Source: Belliella pelovolcani
Lineage (GTDB): Bacteria > Bacteroidota > Bacteroidia > Cytophagales > Cyclobacteriaceae
Assembly (NCBI RefSeq): GCF_900156785.1
Contig: NZ_FTOP01000006.1
Location: 1-64,000, forward strand
Length of the DNA stretch: 64,000 bases
Reading direction: 5' to 3'
Part shown: one piece after another, positions 7,684 through 16,754 of the stretch
Layout of the letters: each line of letters begins with the position of its first letter
How positions within the stretch are numbered: the stretch's first letter is position 1
Program-made: the position numbers and the translations under genes
Notes under the pieces: model-generated
Told to the model about the DNA's origin: nothing
Seen by the model: the letters and a program-made list of their open reading frames with translations, nothing else
Databases searched by the model: none

Positions 7684-8598
7684 TTATCTGGAAGTTTTAG
7701 CTCTTAAAAAAATCAATAAGTATGGACTAATGGCTGCTATAAAAGCTAGAACTAAAGGCTTTATCTTAAATGAAATCATAAAAGATTTAAAATAATATTT
7801 AAAGGGAGAATATCTTAACCCAATAGAAATACCTTGCGCAGAAAGAAATTCAAATTGTTTTGATTTCCTAAGACGAATTTCCGAATCAGAAAGATTATTA
7901 AGTACAAGCTCTTTATGTTTTGAATTTAATAATTTAATAGCTGTTTCGTAATTAACGATATTAGCTGATATTCTACTCCTTTTTTGTAAAGACCTATATG
8001 AAATACATAAAGCCTTACTCACAACAGAAATTTTAAATCCTCCACTGATCAGCCGTATCCATAAATCATATTCTTCTCTAGCAGGAAAATTAATATCAAA
8101 ACCTCCTATATTTAGAAATGCTTGTTTTTTAATAACTGCTGAAATAGTAGCTCCCAAGTAGTTTTCAATTAGAATTTGCTTGAGAGGATCTTTCACAATA
8201 GATGTATTTGTTATATAGGATAAATCTTTATTCTCATATTTAATGAGAATTTTAGAAAAAATCACATCAGCTCCACTCTTGTCTATTTCTTTAACCTGTT
8301 CACTTAATTTATCAGGTAACCATTCATCATCATCGTCTAAAAAACTGATATAATCTCCTTTAGAAAATTCAACTCCTAGATTTCTTGATGAAGATGCTCC
8401 GCTTCCACAAGCATTATTAATATAAAATAAATTTGACTGGCTAAATCCTTTTATTAAATTTTCAGTTTCTTGACAATTAACATCATCAACTATTAATATC
8501 TCAAAAGCATTATACTTTTGCTCTATAACACTTTGAATCGCCCGTTTCAATAATTTAGGTCGATTATGAGTTGGGATTATAACTGATATTTTATACAT
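7684..8598 (-). CDS. Family 2 glycosyltransferase
   Basis: A 304-residue GT-A enzyme. It starts KISVIIPTHNRPKLLKRAIQSV, then EILIVDDV, GASSSRNLGVEFSKGDYISFLDDDDEW (the DxD site, about residue 90), and REEYDLWIRLISGG. The last 40 residues are hydrophobic (LVLAFIAAISPYLLIFL), so the C-terminus probably associates with the inner membrane. It lies 3 bases downstream of the preceding GT2 gene in the same AT-rich operon and presumably transfers one sugar of the repeat unit. Confidence 0.85.
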   Translation of the reverse strand: MYKISVIIPTHNRPKLLKRAIQSVIEQKYNAFEILIVDDVNCQETENLIKGFSQSNLFYINNACGSGASSSRNLGVEFSKGDYISFLDDDDEWLPDKLSEQVKEIDKSGADVIFSKILIKYENKDLSYITNTSIVKDPLKQILIENYLGATISAVIKKQAFLNIGGFDINFPAREEYDLWIRLISGGFKISVVSKALCISYRSLQKRSRISANIVNYETAIKLLNSKHKELVLNNLSDSEIRLRKSKQFEFLSAQGISIGLRYSPFKYYFKSFMISFKIKPLVLAFIAAISPYLLIFLRAKTSR

Positions 8599-8601
8599 TC
8601 T

Positions 8602-9354
8602 TTAAACTTTATTTGCTATATAATCGGATAATCTAGTACCTAATACTTTTTTAACTAGAACTTTAAAAAATGTCAGTGTGATGATATATGAGTAATATAA
8701 GTATGATTTCCAATTTCTATTGACAATAGACCAAAAGTGAAACTTAACTTTAAGTCTATTTTGATCTGAAACCCCGCCTGCTAAAAACTTAGCCACTACT
8801 AGATCTAATTTTTGAAATTGATAACCTTGGATATACACAGAATAAAAAAATTTGAAATCAGCAACAATTCTTTCTTGAATATCGAATTCCATCTTTTTGT
8901 AGAGTGAAGACTTCACAAAAGTAGCTTGATGATTGAACTGTGAACCTTTCCATAGGTTACGTGCTAATCCAGACTCTATAATTTTATTTAAACCACTCTG
9001 ATATTGAAGCATGTAGTTACCATAAACTACATCTGATTTATTACATAATGTAACAAATTTTTCAATAACAAAATTATCAATAAAGGTATCACCAGCATTC
9101 ATGAAGTTAATATAATGCCCTTTTGATAGCCTAATACCTTTATTCATTGCATCGTAAATACCATTATCTTTTTCTGATAGCCAAATATCTAATTGATTTT
9201 CATACTTTTTAATTATATCTATTGTTCCATCACGTGAGCCTCCATCAATAATTATGAATTCTATATTTGAGTAACTCTGATTCAAAACACTTAAAATTGT
9301 CTTTTCAAGGCATTCTTTACCATTGAAAACTACAGTAATAATTGAAATTACCAT
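8602..9354 (-). CDS. Family 2 glycosyltransferase (WcaE/PGL type)
   Basis: A 250-residue GT-A enzyme: VISIITVVFNGKECLEKTILSVLNQ, then FIIIDGGSRDGT, DNGIYDAMNKGI and YINFMNAGDTF, which are characteristic of the subfamily that includes colanic acid WcaE. Many relatives have about 45 extra N-terminal residues rich in G-G-F/L-x-x-K-G before this start. Such a segment exists immediately upstream in another frame (9348-9494), so the gene may be frameshifted at its 5' end. The body of the enzyme is intact from ATG 9354. Confidence 0.8.
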   Translation of the reverse strand: MVISIITVVFNGKECLEKTILSVLNQSYSNIEFIIIDGGSRDGTIDIIKKYENQLDIWLSEKDNGIYDAMNKGIRLSKGHYINFMNAGDTFIDNFVIEKFVTLCNKSDVVYGNYMLQYQSGLNKIIESGLARNLWKGSQFNHQATFVKSSLYKKMEFDIQERIVADFKFFYSVYIQGYQFQKLDLVVAKFLAGGVSDQNRLKVKFHFWSIVNRNWKSYLYYSYIITLTFFKVLVKKVLGTRLSDYIANKV

Positions 9355-9494
9355 ATTTCTTTATTTGACTTTTTTACATTTCCTTTAAATTCAAAGCCTC
9401 CTTCTATTCTAAAATTTCTTTCTAGAGGAAAAAAAAATGAAGATTTATTTTTAATAATATTTTTAAATATAGAACTACTGAATTTAAAGCTCAT
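9348..9494 (-). pseudogene. Out-of-frame N-terminal extension of the downstream GT2, or 48-aa ORF
   Basis: A 48-codon frame starts at ATG 9494, in a TAATG overlap with the Wzy-like gene, and stops at 9348, 7 bases inside the following glycosyltransferase. Its end, RIEGGFEFKGNVKKSNKE, resembles the N-terminal lead-in of many WcaE-like transferases just before the V-S-I-I-T-V-V-F-N-G strand. A one-base change near 9350-9356 would fuse the two into a protein of about 297 residues. Either the frames are separate and translationally coupled, or an indel split the gene. Confidence 0.4.
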
Positions 9495-10627
9495 TACTTT
9501 TTATTTCTTGATACAAGCAAGACTCCAGATAAGTATACTATAATTAACGACCTATAATTCCCTTCAATTACAACATCTTGTTGCAAGATTAAAAATGTAA
9601 TGAAAAATATAAAAAAACTCAAGCTTTTTAGTCTTTTATACTTAAAAGAGGAAATGAAAATAAATAAAATTGCAAAAAACAAACTTATTGATGGTATCCA
9701 CCCTGCTAATCTAGCATTATCTAAAAATACATTGTGAAACCAATAAGTTTTTTCAATTGATGTATCTACTTCAAACCCACCAAAAGGATAATATAATAGT
9801 TGTTCCATTCCGTGTGCATAATGTCGTGAACGCGTACTTTCTAACCCTTTCTCAAATCTTGTAAGTGAAAATTCAACGTACAGAGAGAAAAAATCACTAT
9901 TATTAAATAGGTATAATAAACAAATTGTAAATATCATAAAAAAGCTAAGTAGCTTCAAAAATTGAAATAGGGTTAAATCATATGATATTAATAATAAAAG
10001 AGATAGAAAAATAATTATGAAAAAAGTTCTCCCCCCTAAAAATACACCAGAAACTAAACAAGTTAAAAACAATACTAATACTACTAGCTTTATTTTCTTA
10101 TTCGACCCTTTAAATAAGAAAAAGAGTAGAACTGTAGAGAATATAGCTAAACTGTTACTTACACTAGGTGAATTAATTTCTATTTTTGTAAAAGGATCAA
10201 TAAGTAGGCCATAACCATAAATTATAGGATCTGTAAAAAAAGAATATATTGTTATAATTAAAGCTTCGAATCCCATTCCAAAAATAAAACAAATCAGTAA
10301 TTTAATTTGTCTCTGTCGATTTTGTACCTGAAATATATAGCCAACAACAATAAGAGAGAACATAATAGCTGAAAAATTCAAATATGGGTTATCTAATTTT
10401 AACCTATTGAATCCGAAAGAAAAAATTGGAACTATCGTTATCAAAAATAGACTAGATAAAAGAGCAAAGTTTTTACTTATACCTCCATTCAAAAGTTTAT
10501 TAGCAGTAAAAAAAATCCAGATAGTAAAAATTGGTAAATAAAATGATATTTTATTTAAACCTAGAGCAAAAAAAGCTACATACAGAAAAAAATTAATTTT
10601 AAATGATCTAATATCAATCTTAATCAT
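9494..10627 (-). CDS. O-antigen/capsule repeat-unit polymerase (Wzy-like)
   Basis: A 377-residue, very hydrophobic protein with about ten predicted membrane helices and a larger polar loop (residues about 255-305: SLTRFEKGLESTRSRHYAHGMEQLLYYPFGGFEVDTSIEKTYWFHN, shown in part). A big periplasmic loop with R...H...G near the C-terminal helices is the layout of Wzy and WaaL proteins. Wzx and several transferases are adjacent, and no second polymerase candidate is seen, so Wzy is the best reading. Sequence of such proteins is poorly conserved; the call rests on topology and context. Confidence 0.7.
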   Translation of the reverse strand: MIKIDIRSFKINFFLYVAFFALGLNKISFYLPIFTIWIFFTANKLLNGGISKNFALLSSLFLITIVPIFSFGFNRLKLDNPYLNFSAIMFSLIVVGYIFQVQNRQRQIKLLICFIFGMGFEALIITIYSFFTDPIIYGYGLLIDPFTKIEINSPSVSNSLAIFSTVLLFFLFKGSNKKIKLVVLVLFLTCLVSGVFLGGRTFFIIIFLSLLLLISYDLTLFQFLKLLSFFMIFTICLLYLFNNSDFFSLYVEFSLTRFEKGLESTRSRHYAHGMEQLLYYPFGGFEVDTSIEKTYWFHNVFLDNARLAGWIPSISLFFAILFIFISSFKYKRLKSLSFFIFFITFLILQQDVVIEGNYRSLIIVYLSGVLLVSRNKK

Positions 10628-10829
10628 TATTTATTATTCAAAGCTGACGAACTAAATTTAAACAATCATATTGCTATAAAGTAAAAGGTAATTTCACGCT
10701 TACTAATTTTCACTCCATTAAATATTCAAATTATTTTTTTCAATAAAATAGTGATTCTGTTAAATTTTATCCGTAAGCTAAGCTACATTCCAGCTATGGA
10801 CTCTATTAACTTTGATAAATACGTTCAAT

Positions 10830-11762
10830 TTACTCGTTAGCAATACTCCGTATAATCATATATTTTTTTAGTATTTTTTTCGATTTGTTAACTATTTTTA
10901 AAAATATAGTTTTCTTTATACTTTTGTAATATAGCTTAATTCTTTTAACAGCTATTTCTGACTCAAAAATTGGTTCATCAAAGTTCAAACTATTTTTTGT
11001 ATTCAACTCAAAATTATGAACATTCCCTGAATCAACACAATTGGTTCCTGACCCATCAAAACCTACATTTTCAACGTATGAAACAGTAGGATGAAGACAT
11101 AATCCATTATTCTTAAAAATTGAAGCATACCAAAAAATTGCCCATGTATTTAATTTCCCTTTTAAATTTTTTACTATTTGAGGCCAAAATATTCCTGATC
11201 CTTCCAAATCAAAAACATATTTCTGTTTTGCTGAAAATTCTTTTTTCAGCTTTATCGGATCTTTTTCAAAGTATTCCCATTTATCAGCCCAAGTAGCCCA
11301 ACCCCAACAAATCATACCTCTCCAAAAGTAAACATCATTCAATCCTTCACTACTCATTGGATAATTCCAACCACTTATATGCCAAACTTTATGGTTTTTA
11401 TTATAATAATCTAAAGCAGAATTCATAAATGTTAAGAAAAAGGGACTTGTTACAATATCATCTTCCAAAACTATAACTTTACCAAACTTTTTAATATTAA
11501 TAGTAACACCATCAATAATATTTGAAGCTAAACCCAGATTTTTTTCTCTTTCTATAATTTCTATTGATTTAAATCCATCTATCGTTTTTAAGTAATTTCT
11601 TACCTCAAGTACCTCGTTATAATTTAATTCATTTTTATTTCCATCAGAATAAATAATTAAGTCACTTCTTTCGGCTAGTTTATTTTTTTGCAGTGCCTCA
11701 ATAGTCATTCGTGTATGTCTAGGCCTATTATAAACGAATAAAATAATCGGTGCTAAAATCAT
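10830..11762 (-). CDS. Glycosyltransferase, GNT-I/GT2-like
   Basis: A 310-residue GT-A-type protein: ILFVYNRPRHTRMTIEALQKN, IIYSDGNK, REKNLGLASNIIDGV, then the metal site VIVLEDDIVTSPFFL near residue 97, and YFWRGMICWGWATWADKW. This set is typical of the sugar transferase family related to N-acetylglucosaminyltransferase I that is common in Bacteroidota capsule loci. It has a basic C-terminus (KIVNKSKKILKKYM) that may touch the membrane. Its ATG overlaps the Wzx stop by 4 bases. A 200-base spacer without a gene separates it from the Wzy-like gene downstream. Confidence 0.8.
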   Translation of the reverse strand: MILAPIILFVYNRPRHTRMTIEALQKNKLAERSDLIIYSDGNKNELNYNEVLEVRNYLKTIDGFKSIEIIEREKNLGLASNIIDGVTINIKKFGKVIVLEDDIVTSPFFLTFMNSALDYYNKNHKVWHISGWNYPMSSEGLNDVYFWRGMICWGWATWADKWEYFEKDPIKLKKEFSAKQKYVFDLEGSGIFWPQIVKNLKGKLNTWAIFWYASIFKNNGLCLHPTVSYVENVGFDGSGTNCVDSGNVHNFELNTKNSLNFDEPIFESEIAVKRIKLYYKSIKKTIFLKIVNKSKKILKKYMIIRSIANE

Positions 11763-13099
11763 TTTGCTATTAATTTAATATAATTATAAAATATCAAAGC
11801 CCTTATTTGCATATAAAATAATGGCCTAACATCTTTTGAAAATGCATTGAGAAACACACTACTAAAAGACTGACTTATTACTGTTGCTATAGCGGAACCT
11901 GTTATTCCAAATTTTGGGATTAACAAATAGTTTAATCCAATATTAAGTAAACCACCCCAAGCAGTTCTGTAAAAGGAGAATTTTTGTAAGTTTTCAATCA
12001 AGAACCATTTGCTACTCAAAACTCCAAGAAAAACAAATACACCAGCCCAAATGTGTATCGATAATACTTTGCCAGCTTCTATATAATCACCACCAAACAA
12101 TAAAAAAATCAATTTATGGGAAAGAAATGTCATTGAGATAGCAATTATCAATGATAAAACTACCATAATATCAAATAATTTTTCAATTCTTCTTTTATAG
12201 AGTTTTGAATTATTCTCTTTCAATTTTATTAAAGAAGGAAAAATGGAAGATGCAATTACTGTGGGAAGAAAATACCAAACCTCACTAATTTGAACAGCCA
12301 CTGAATATAAACCAACTTCCTTTTCACCCAAAATTTTACCAATCATTATCTTATCTATCTGCATATATAGCATAATCGATAAGCCAGCTAAAATAAGAGG
12401 CCATCCTTCATTAAGAAGATACTTCATTCTATATATAGAAAAAGACCAATCCCTAACTTTTAATCCCTTTGACCTATATACTCCAAATAATATTATAGCG
12501 ATAAGAAATGATTCGAATAAAAAAGCCCAAGCAAACATAATTACGGGCAGCCCATAATAGATGAATATAATCTTAATTATTGCTGATATAAAAAAAACAC
12601 TATTTTCAACCCAAACTTGAAATTTAGATTGTACTTGAGATTCAAACCAAAAAGAAATAATTTCAGAGGCTTTAAAAACCATCGTACCACTAACTATTAA
12701 CACTAAATAATGCAATATATCATTTTCAGGTTCATATAATTTAATTGATATGAAAGATATAAACATTACGGATATTCCACCAAACACCCTCATGTAAAAG
12801 CTAGTACCTAAAATTTCAAATTGATTAGCTTTGTTTTTTACAATTTCTCTAACAACCAATCCTTGCAATCCTAATGAGGCTAGTGCTGAAAATAGGAGAA
12901 TAAAAGATTTAGCATAATTTAATAAACCAAAATCCTTAGGGCCTAAATATCTTGCAACCCATACTCCTACAAATAATCCCAACCCCATCCTAAATAACTT
13001 ATCAAAAAATAGCCAAATCACATTCTCGAAAATAATGTTATTCTTAGATAAATTAAGAAAATATTTTTTAACAATATTCTCACCTTTATAATTAATCAT
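11759..13099 (-). CDS. Oligosaccharide flippase (Wzx, PST family)
   Basis: A 446-residue membrane protein with about twelve helices. The start region FENVIWLFFDKLFRMGLGLFVGVWVARYLGPKDFGLLNYAKSF (read in part) is the classical beginning of Wzx/PST proteins, with the YLGPxxFGxLxYA motif. Basic loops and LAGLSIMLYMQIDKIMIGKILGEKEVGLYSVA near residue 240 fit the same family. It would flip the lipid-linked repeat unit across the inner membrane for Wzy. The 366 bases upstream carry no gene, so a promoter for the distal part of the cluster could lie there. Confidence 0.88.
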   Translation of the reverse strand: MINYKGENIVKKYFLNLSKNNIIFENVIWLFFDKLFRMGLGLFVGVWVARYLGPKDFGLLNYAKSFILLFSALASLGLQGLVVREIVKNKANQFEILGTSFYMRVFGGISVMFISFISIKLYEPENDILHYLVLIVSGTMVFKASEIISFWFESQVQSKFQVWVENSVFFISAIIKIIFIYYGLPVIMFAWAFLFESFLIAIILFGVYRSKGLKVRDWSFSIYRMKYLLNEGWPLILAGLSIMLYMQIDKIMIGKILGEKEVGLYSVAVQISEVWYFLPTVIASSIFPSLIKLKENNSKLYKRRIEKLFDIMVVLSLIIAISMTFLSHKLIFLLFGGDYIEAGKVLSIHIWAGVFVFLGVLSSKWFLIENLQKFSFYRTAWGGLLNIGLNYLLIPKFGITGSAIATVISQSFSSVFLNAFSKDVRPLFYMQIRALIFYNYIKLIAK

Positions 13100-13465
13100 G
13101 ATTAATTTGTGAAATAAGATTATACATATTCAAAATCATATTTTTAATATGTAGCAATTCAAATTAATGAATTCAGCATATCTACCTTGTAAGCTCATAT
13201 TCTCCGTAGTGTAATTATCTATTAAATTGAACACTGAGTTCAAGCAGTAAACGATTTTCAATATTTGAAATCAGAATCAAAAATGAATAATTTGTACAAA
13301 TGCAAATAATTAAAAAAAAGCATTGATATAAGGTTTTATTCAAAATAATATAATTAGAATATTAATAATTTTTCAAAAAAAGTCGATTGATTACAGTTTA
13401 CAATCAAGCAATATTTAACTTAAAATAGTCAAATATTAATAGAGACCTTGGGAATAACATTGCAT
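13100..13465. other. AT-rich intergenic gap
   Basis: No coding frame, repeat family or strong hairpin is evident in these 366 bases. The sequence is very AT-rich. It is the longest non-repetitive break in the polysaccharide cluster and lies directly upstream of wzx, so it may hold an internal promoter, or be scar sequence where the AT-rich cassette joins the sugar-nucleotide genes. Neither can be shown from sequence alone. Confidence 0.4.
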
Positions 13466-14602
13466 CTAAAAAAGTGATCTATCGAAGTTACTCAAAACAC
13501 CACTTATTATTTGGTGGCGATTCATAAATTCATTTTTATTATCTCGCTTCTCTTGATTTAAATATTCAATAATTTGTTTTGAAGCGATAATTAAATCTTC
13601 ACTGAGTCTTAAATGATTTGATAATTTGCTAAACTCCTTTTCAAAACCAAAATCTGTTTTTACAGTAGCTAAATTTGGATTATACAAATATGATTTAAGT
13701 AAAGCACCTTCAATTGGAGCAGACCATAAAGACGGGTTCAAAACTAGTCTAGAACTAATTACCATATTTTTAAGACCACTTTCCCAAGAACATGGAATAA
13801 ATTTCAAATTTTCATTATAAATGTTAAACCCTAAATAACTTTCCACTTCATTTTTGGAAAAAGGAATTGCAAATGAAAATTGTGGCAAAAGTAATGATAG
13901 ATCAATAACATAGTTTATTCCTTTTGCAGATAAATTAGCGCCATGAAAAACTATATCGTATTTTACAGGAAAAGACTTTTCTTCATAAACAATATTTGAA
14001 AATTCACCTGTATCCATCCCTATTATTGTACACTTTATACCTTCTCCAAAATGATTTTCAAGTACTTTTTTTTGTAACTTATTCTGTGCTAAAAAAATCA
14101 AGGAGGGAGAAATTTCCTTTAGCTTTTTGAGGTAACTAATATTTTTATTTCTTTCGTAATTAATTGGAAATGGATTGCAATTTTCATCAATATTCGCAGA
14201 AGATCCAATGCATTTAAAGCATTCATTTCCAGTATTTGGATTATTATTATATGATTTAACACAAAAAAATCCATTATCCATAACATAAAAATAAACTTTA
14301 TTTCGTTTAACTATTCTAAAAAACAAATTGTAACCTAAAGCTTGTGGGTGCAGTAAGATTACTTCTCTCTTAGACAATAGCCAAATTTTTGGAAAGTACA
14401 AAACAAAAAATCTAACTCTTTTCAGATACTCGATAATAATATTAAAGTATTGTTTTTTATAATAAAGATTCTTAATTGATCTCTTTTCTGGTTTAAATAG
14501 AATATCAATTTGTTCACTTTTTTTAACTATTATATTATTAATTAATCTTCCAACTCCTCCCTTACCTGGTCCAATTCCTGAAACGATTATTTTTCTTTTC
14601 AT
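13466..14602 (-). CDS. Putative GT-B glycosyltransferase
   Basis: A 378-residue protein beginning KRKIIVSGIGPGKGGVGRLINNII, a glycine-rich N-terminal loop like those of GT4-type GT-B enzymes. It has YDIVFHGANLSAKGINYVIDLSLLLPQFSFAIPF at the start of the second Rossmann half, and NPSLWSAPIEGALLKSYLYNPNLA, which resembles the donor-binding E-x7-E region. A CxxC-type cluster (NGFFCVKSYNNNPNTGNECFKCIG, read in part) around residues 112-135 is unusual and could bind metal. It starts one base after the reductase stop and so shares its operon. Substrate unknown. Confidence 0.6.
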   Translation of the reverse strand: MKRKIIVSGIGPGKGGVGRLINNIIVKKSEQIDILFKPEKRSIKNLYYKKQYFNIIIEYLKRVRFFVLYFPKIWLLSKREVILLHPQALGYNLFFRIVKRNKVYFYVMDNGFFCVKSYNNNPNTGNECFKCIGSSANIDENCNPFPINYERNKNISYLKKLKEISPSLIFLAQNKLQKKVLENHFGEGIKCTIIGMDTGEFSNIVYEEKSFPVKYDIVFHGANLSAKGINYVIDLSLLLPQFSFAIPFSKNEVESYLGFNIYNENLKFIPCSWESGLKNMVISSRLVLNPSLWSAPIEGALLKSYLYNPNLATVKTDFGFEKEFSKLSNHLRLSEDLIIASKQIIEYLNQEKRDNKNEFMNRHQIISGVLSNFDRSLF

Positions 14603-15430
14603 TTAATCTATTTTAGGCACGTATCTCATAATTTCACCATCCCTATAATCTAGTTCTCCTATAAGGAGCTTCCCTGTAGCATTCCATACTTCCCACCAGT
14701 ATTGAGAAAACTCTAAAATTGACTTTGGTATTCCTGTTCCTAGATTCTCAATGAAAGGAACATGATTATCTCTTTTACATTGCTCAAGCAATCTTTTACA
14801 AACATATTCAACTGGAATAAAATCCCTGATTTGTTCACCTTTAGTCATAGGAAAATCTTTACCTTCAATTGCAGCTCGCTTTAATGAAGGCCATAATCTA
14901 TCATTTGACTCTCCTTCCCCAAAAACATGGAAAATTCTAAAATATGATAGTGATAATTTAAATTGAACAGCCATTTGATAAAAGGCAATTGAGGAAGCTG
15001 CTTTAGAAGCAGAATAGCTTAATGTGGGTCTTAAAGGTGCATTAACTGGTATTTCCTTATACAATAAACCCGATTCTCCGTATTCGAAGCAACTACCTGC
15101 AATTACAAACTTTTTTAATCCTAAATTAACAGCCTTTTGAAATGCTTTTATTGGGGCAATAACATTCCAGTACATACAATTTTCTAAAGAATCATATGGC
15201 GGTTGCATTGAATGAGCTGCAAGGTGAACCACAATATCAATTCCTTTAAAATCATTTTCTTCCAACTCATCAATTGACTTGACAAGCCAATTTGGTTCTT
15301 TATCTAGTTCAATTCTTGGCTTTGAATAAAGACTCCTTTTTAAACCAACTACATCAAAACCATTTTTAATTGCAAGATTAATAAAATGGGAGCCAATAAA
15401 CCCTGTTGCACCAGTAACGAAGATTTTCAT
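14603..15430 (-). CDS. NAD(P)-dependent epimerase/reductase, likely CDP-3,6-dideoxyhexose synthase
   Basis: A 275-residue extended short-chain dehydrogenase: TGATGFIGSH at residues 6-15 binds the cofactor and Y139-x3-K143 is the catalytic pair, with VHLAAHS and IAGSCFEYGES in between. It follows rfbH by 4 bases. In CDP-3,6-dideoxyhexose pathways the last step is a 4-keto reduction by a protein of this family (RfbJ for abequose, RfbS for paratose). Since no 5-epimerase (AscE) or paratose 2-epimerase (RfbE) is present in the window, abequose or paratose is the more likely end product. The choice between them is inference. Confidence 0.7.
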   Translation of the reverse strand: MKIFVTGATGFIGSHFINLAIKNGFDVVGLKRSLYSKPRIELDKEPNWLVKSIDELEENDFKGIDIVVHLAAHSMQPPYDSLENCMYWNVIAPIKAFQKAVNLGLKKFVIAGSCFEYGESGLLYKEIPVNAPLRPTLSYSASKAASSIAFYQMAVQFKLSLSYFRIFHVFGEGESNDRLWPSLKRAAIEGKDFPMTKGEQIRDFIPVEYVCKRLLEQCKRDNHVPFIENLGTGIPKSILEFSQYWWEVWNATGKLLIGELDYRDGEIMRYVPKID

Positions 15431-15434
15431 GTTA

Positions 15435-16754
15435 CTAAAAATTCAATCCGAAGAACTCTTCCAATTTATCACAAACAAAATCCAATTGTTCATTGGTCAA
15501 TGCAGGTTGTACTCCAATCCAAAAAGTATCGTTCATCGTTTTGTCAGTATGAGTTAGTTCACCCACAACTCTGTACTCCACATCCTTAAAATAAGGTTGT
15601 TTCAGTAAGTTTCCTGCAAATAACAAACGAGAGCCAATCTTGTTATCATCCAAAAAACGGGTTACTTCAACTCGAGTAACACCTGCTGTATCTTTTAAAG
15701 TAATTGGGAATCCAAACCAAGAAGGATTACTATTTGGAGTTGCTACCGGCAATTCTAAAAAGTCGGTCAATGATTGTAGTCTATTGAACAAATACTCGTA
15801 ATTTTCTCTACGTTTTTGTATAAAAAAGTCCAGTTTATCTAGCTGTGCCAAACCACAAGCCGCTTGCATATCTGTAATTTTCAAATTGTATCCTGAATGT
15901 GAATACACATATTTGTGATCGTATCCAAAAGGAAGTTCACCGTGTTTTTGTTCAAAACGACAACCACAGGTATTGTCGCAACCTGGAGGGCAATAACAGT
16001 CTCTTCCCCAATCTCTGAAAGATTCTGCGATAACTTTTAATTGAGGATCATTCATAAACACTGCCCCTCCTTCACCCATAGTCATGTGGTGTGCTGGATA
16101 GAAACTTAGCGTCCCTATATCTCCAAACGTACCACATTTTTGTCCATTATACTCTGCCCCTAAAGCATCACATGTATCTTCGATCAACCATAAATTGTAC
16201 TTATCACACAATTCCTTGACTTTGGCAACATTGAAAGGATTTCCTAAAGCATGAGCCAACATAATAGCTTTGGTTTTTGGAGTGATGGCAGCTTCAATTA
16301 AGTCTGCATTTACATTGTGCGTTTTGATGTCTACATCTACAAAAACCGGTATGGCGCCAAATTGGATAATTGGATTTACTGTAGTTGGAAAACCCGCAGC
16401 AACACCAATAACCTCATCGCCTCTTTTTACTGCTCTGTCACCTAATTTTGGAGATGTTATCGTGCTAAATGCTACTAAATTAGCAGAAGAGCCTGAATTT
16501 ACTGATAAACAATATTTTACACCCAGGAATTTTGCTAAACCTACTTCAAATTTTTGATTAAAATGACCAGTAGTCAACCATCCGTCAAGGGATGCTGAAA
16601 CCATGTTTTGTAATTCTTGTTCTCCCAATAACTTTCCTGAAGGAGGTATAACGGTTTGTCCTGGGACAAAAGCTTTGGGTGCATACTGTTCTTTAGCATA
16701 TTCTGCTACTAAAGATGAAATTTCCGCTCTTAAGCTATCTAATTTATTACTCAT
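15435..16754 (-). CDS. rfbH: CDP-4-dehydro-6-deoxyglucose 3-dehydrase (RfbH/DdhC, E1)
   Basis: A 439-residue PLP/[2Fe-2S] dehydrase. PFPTTVNPI-type aminotransferase-fold motifs are present, but the usual PLP lysine is replaced by histidine in SFYPAHHMTMGEGG (His222-His223), the hallmark of the C-3 dehydrases. A cysteine cluster DCYCPPGCDNTCGC at residues 252-265 supplies the iron-sulfur ligands. It removes the 3-hydroxyl of CDP-6-deoxy-4-keto-glucose together with the RfbI reductase. Its ATG overlaps the rfbG stop by 4 bases. Length matches the family (about 437). Confidence 0.93.
   Translation of the reverse strand: MSNKLDSLRAEISSLVAEYAKEQYAPKAFVPGQTVIPPSGKLLGEQELQNMVSASLDGWLTTGHFNQKFEVGLAKFLGVKYCLSVNSGSSANLVAFSTITSPKLGDRAVKRGDEVIGVAAGFPTTVNPIIQFGAIPVFVDVDIKTHNVNADLIEAAITPKTKAIMLAHALGNPFNVAKVKELCDKYNLWLIEDTCDALGAEYNGQKCGTFGDIGTLSFYPAHHMTMGEGGAVFMNDPQLKVIAESFRDWGRDCYCPPGCDNTCGCRFEQKHGELPFGYDHKYVYSHSGYNLKITDMQAACGLAQLDKLDFFIQKRRENYEYLFNRLQSLTDFLELPVATPNSNPSWFGFPITLKDTAGVTRVEVTRFLDDNKIGSRLLFAGNLLKQPYFKDVEYRVVGELTHTDKTMNDTFWIGVQPALTNEQLDFVCDKLEEFFGLNF

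Noticed and set aside
10628-10829. Small gene or RNA between the Wzy-like and GNT-I-like genes
   Set aside because: No open frame with a recognisable product and no stable structure could be found by eye.
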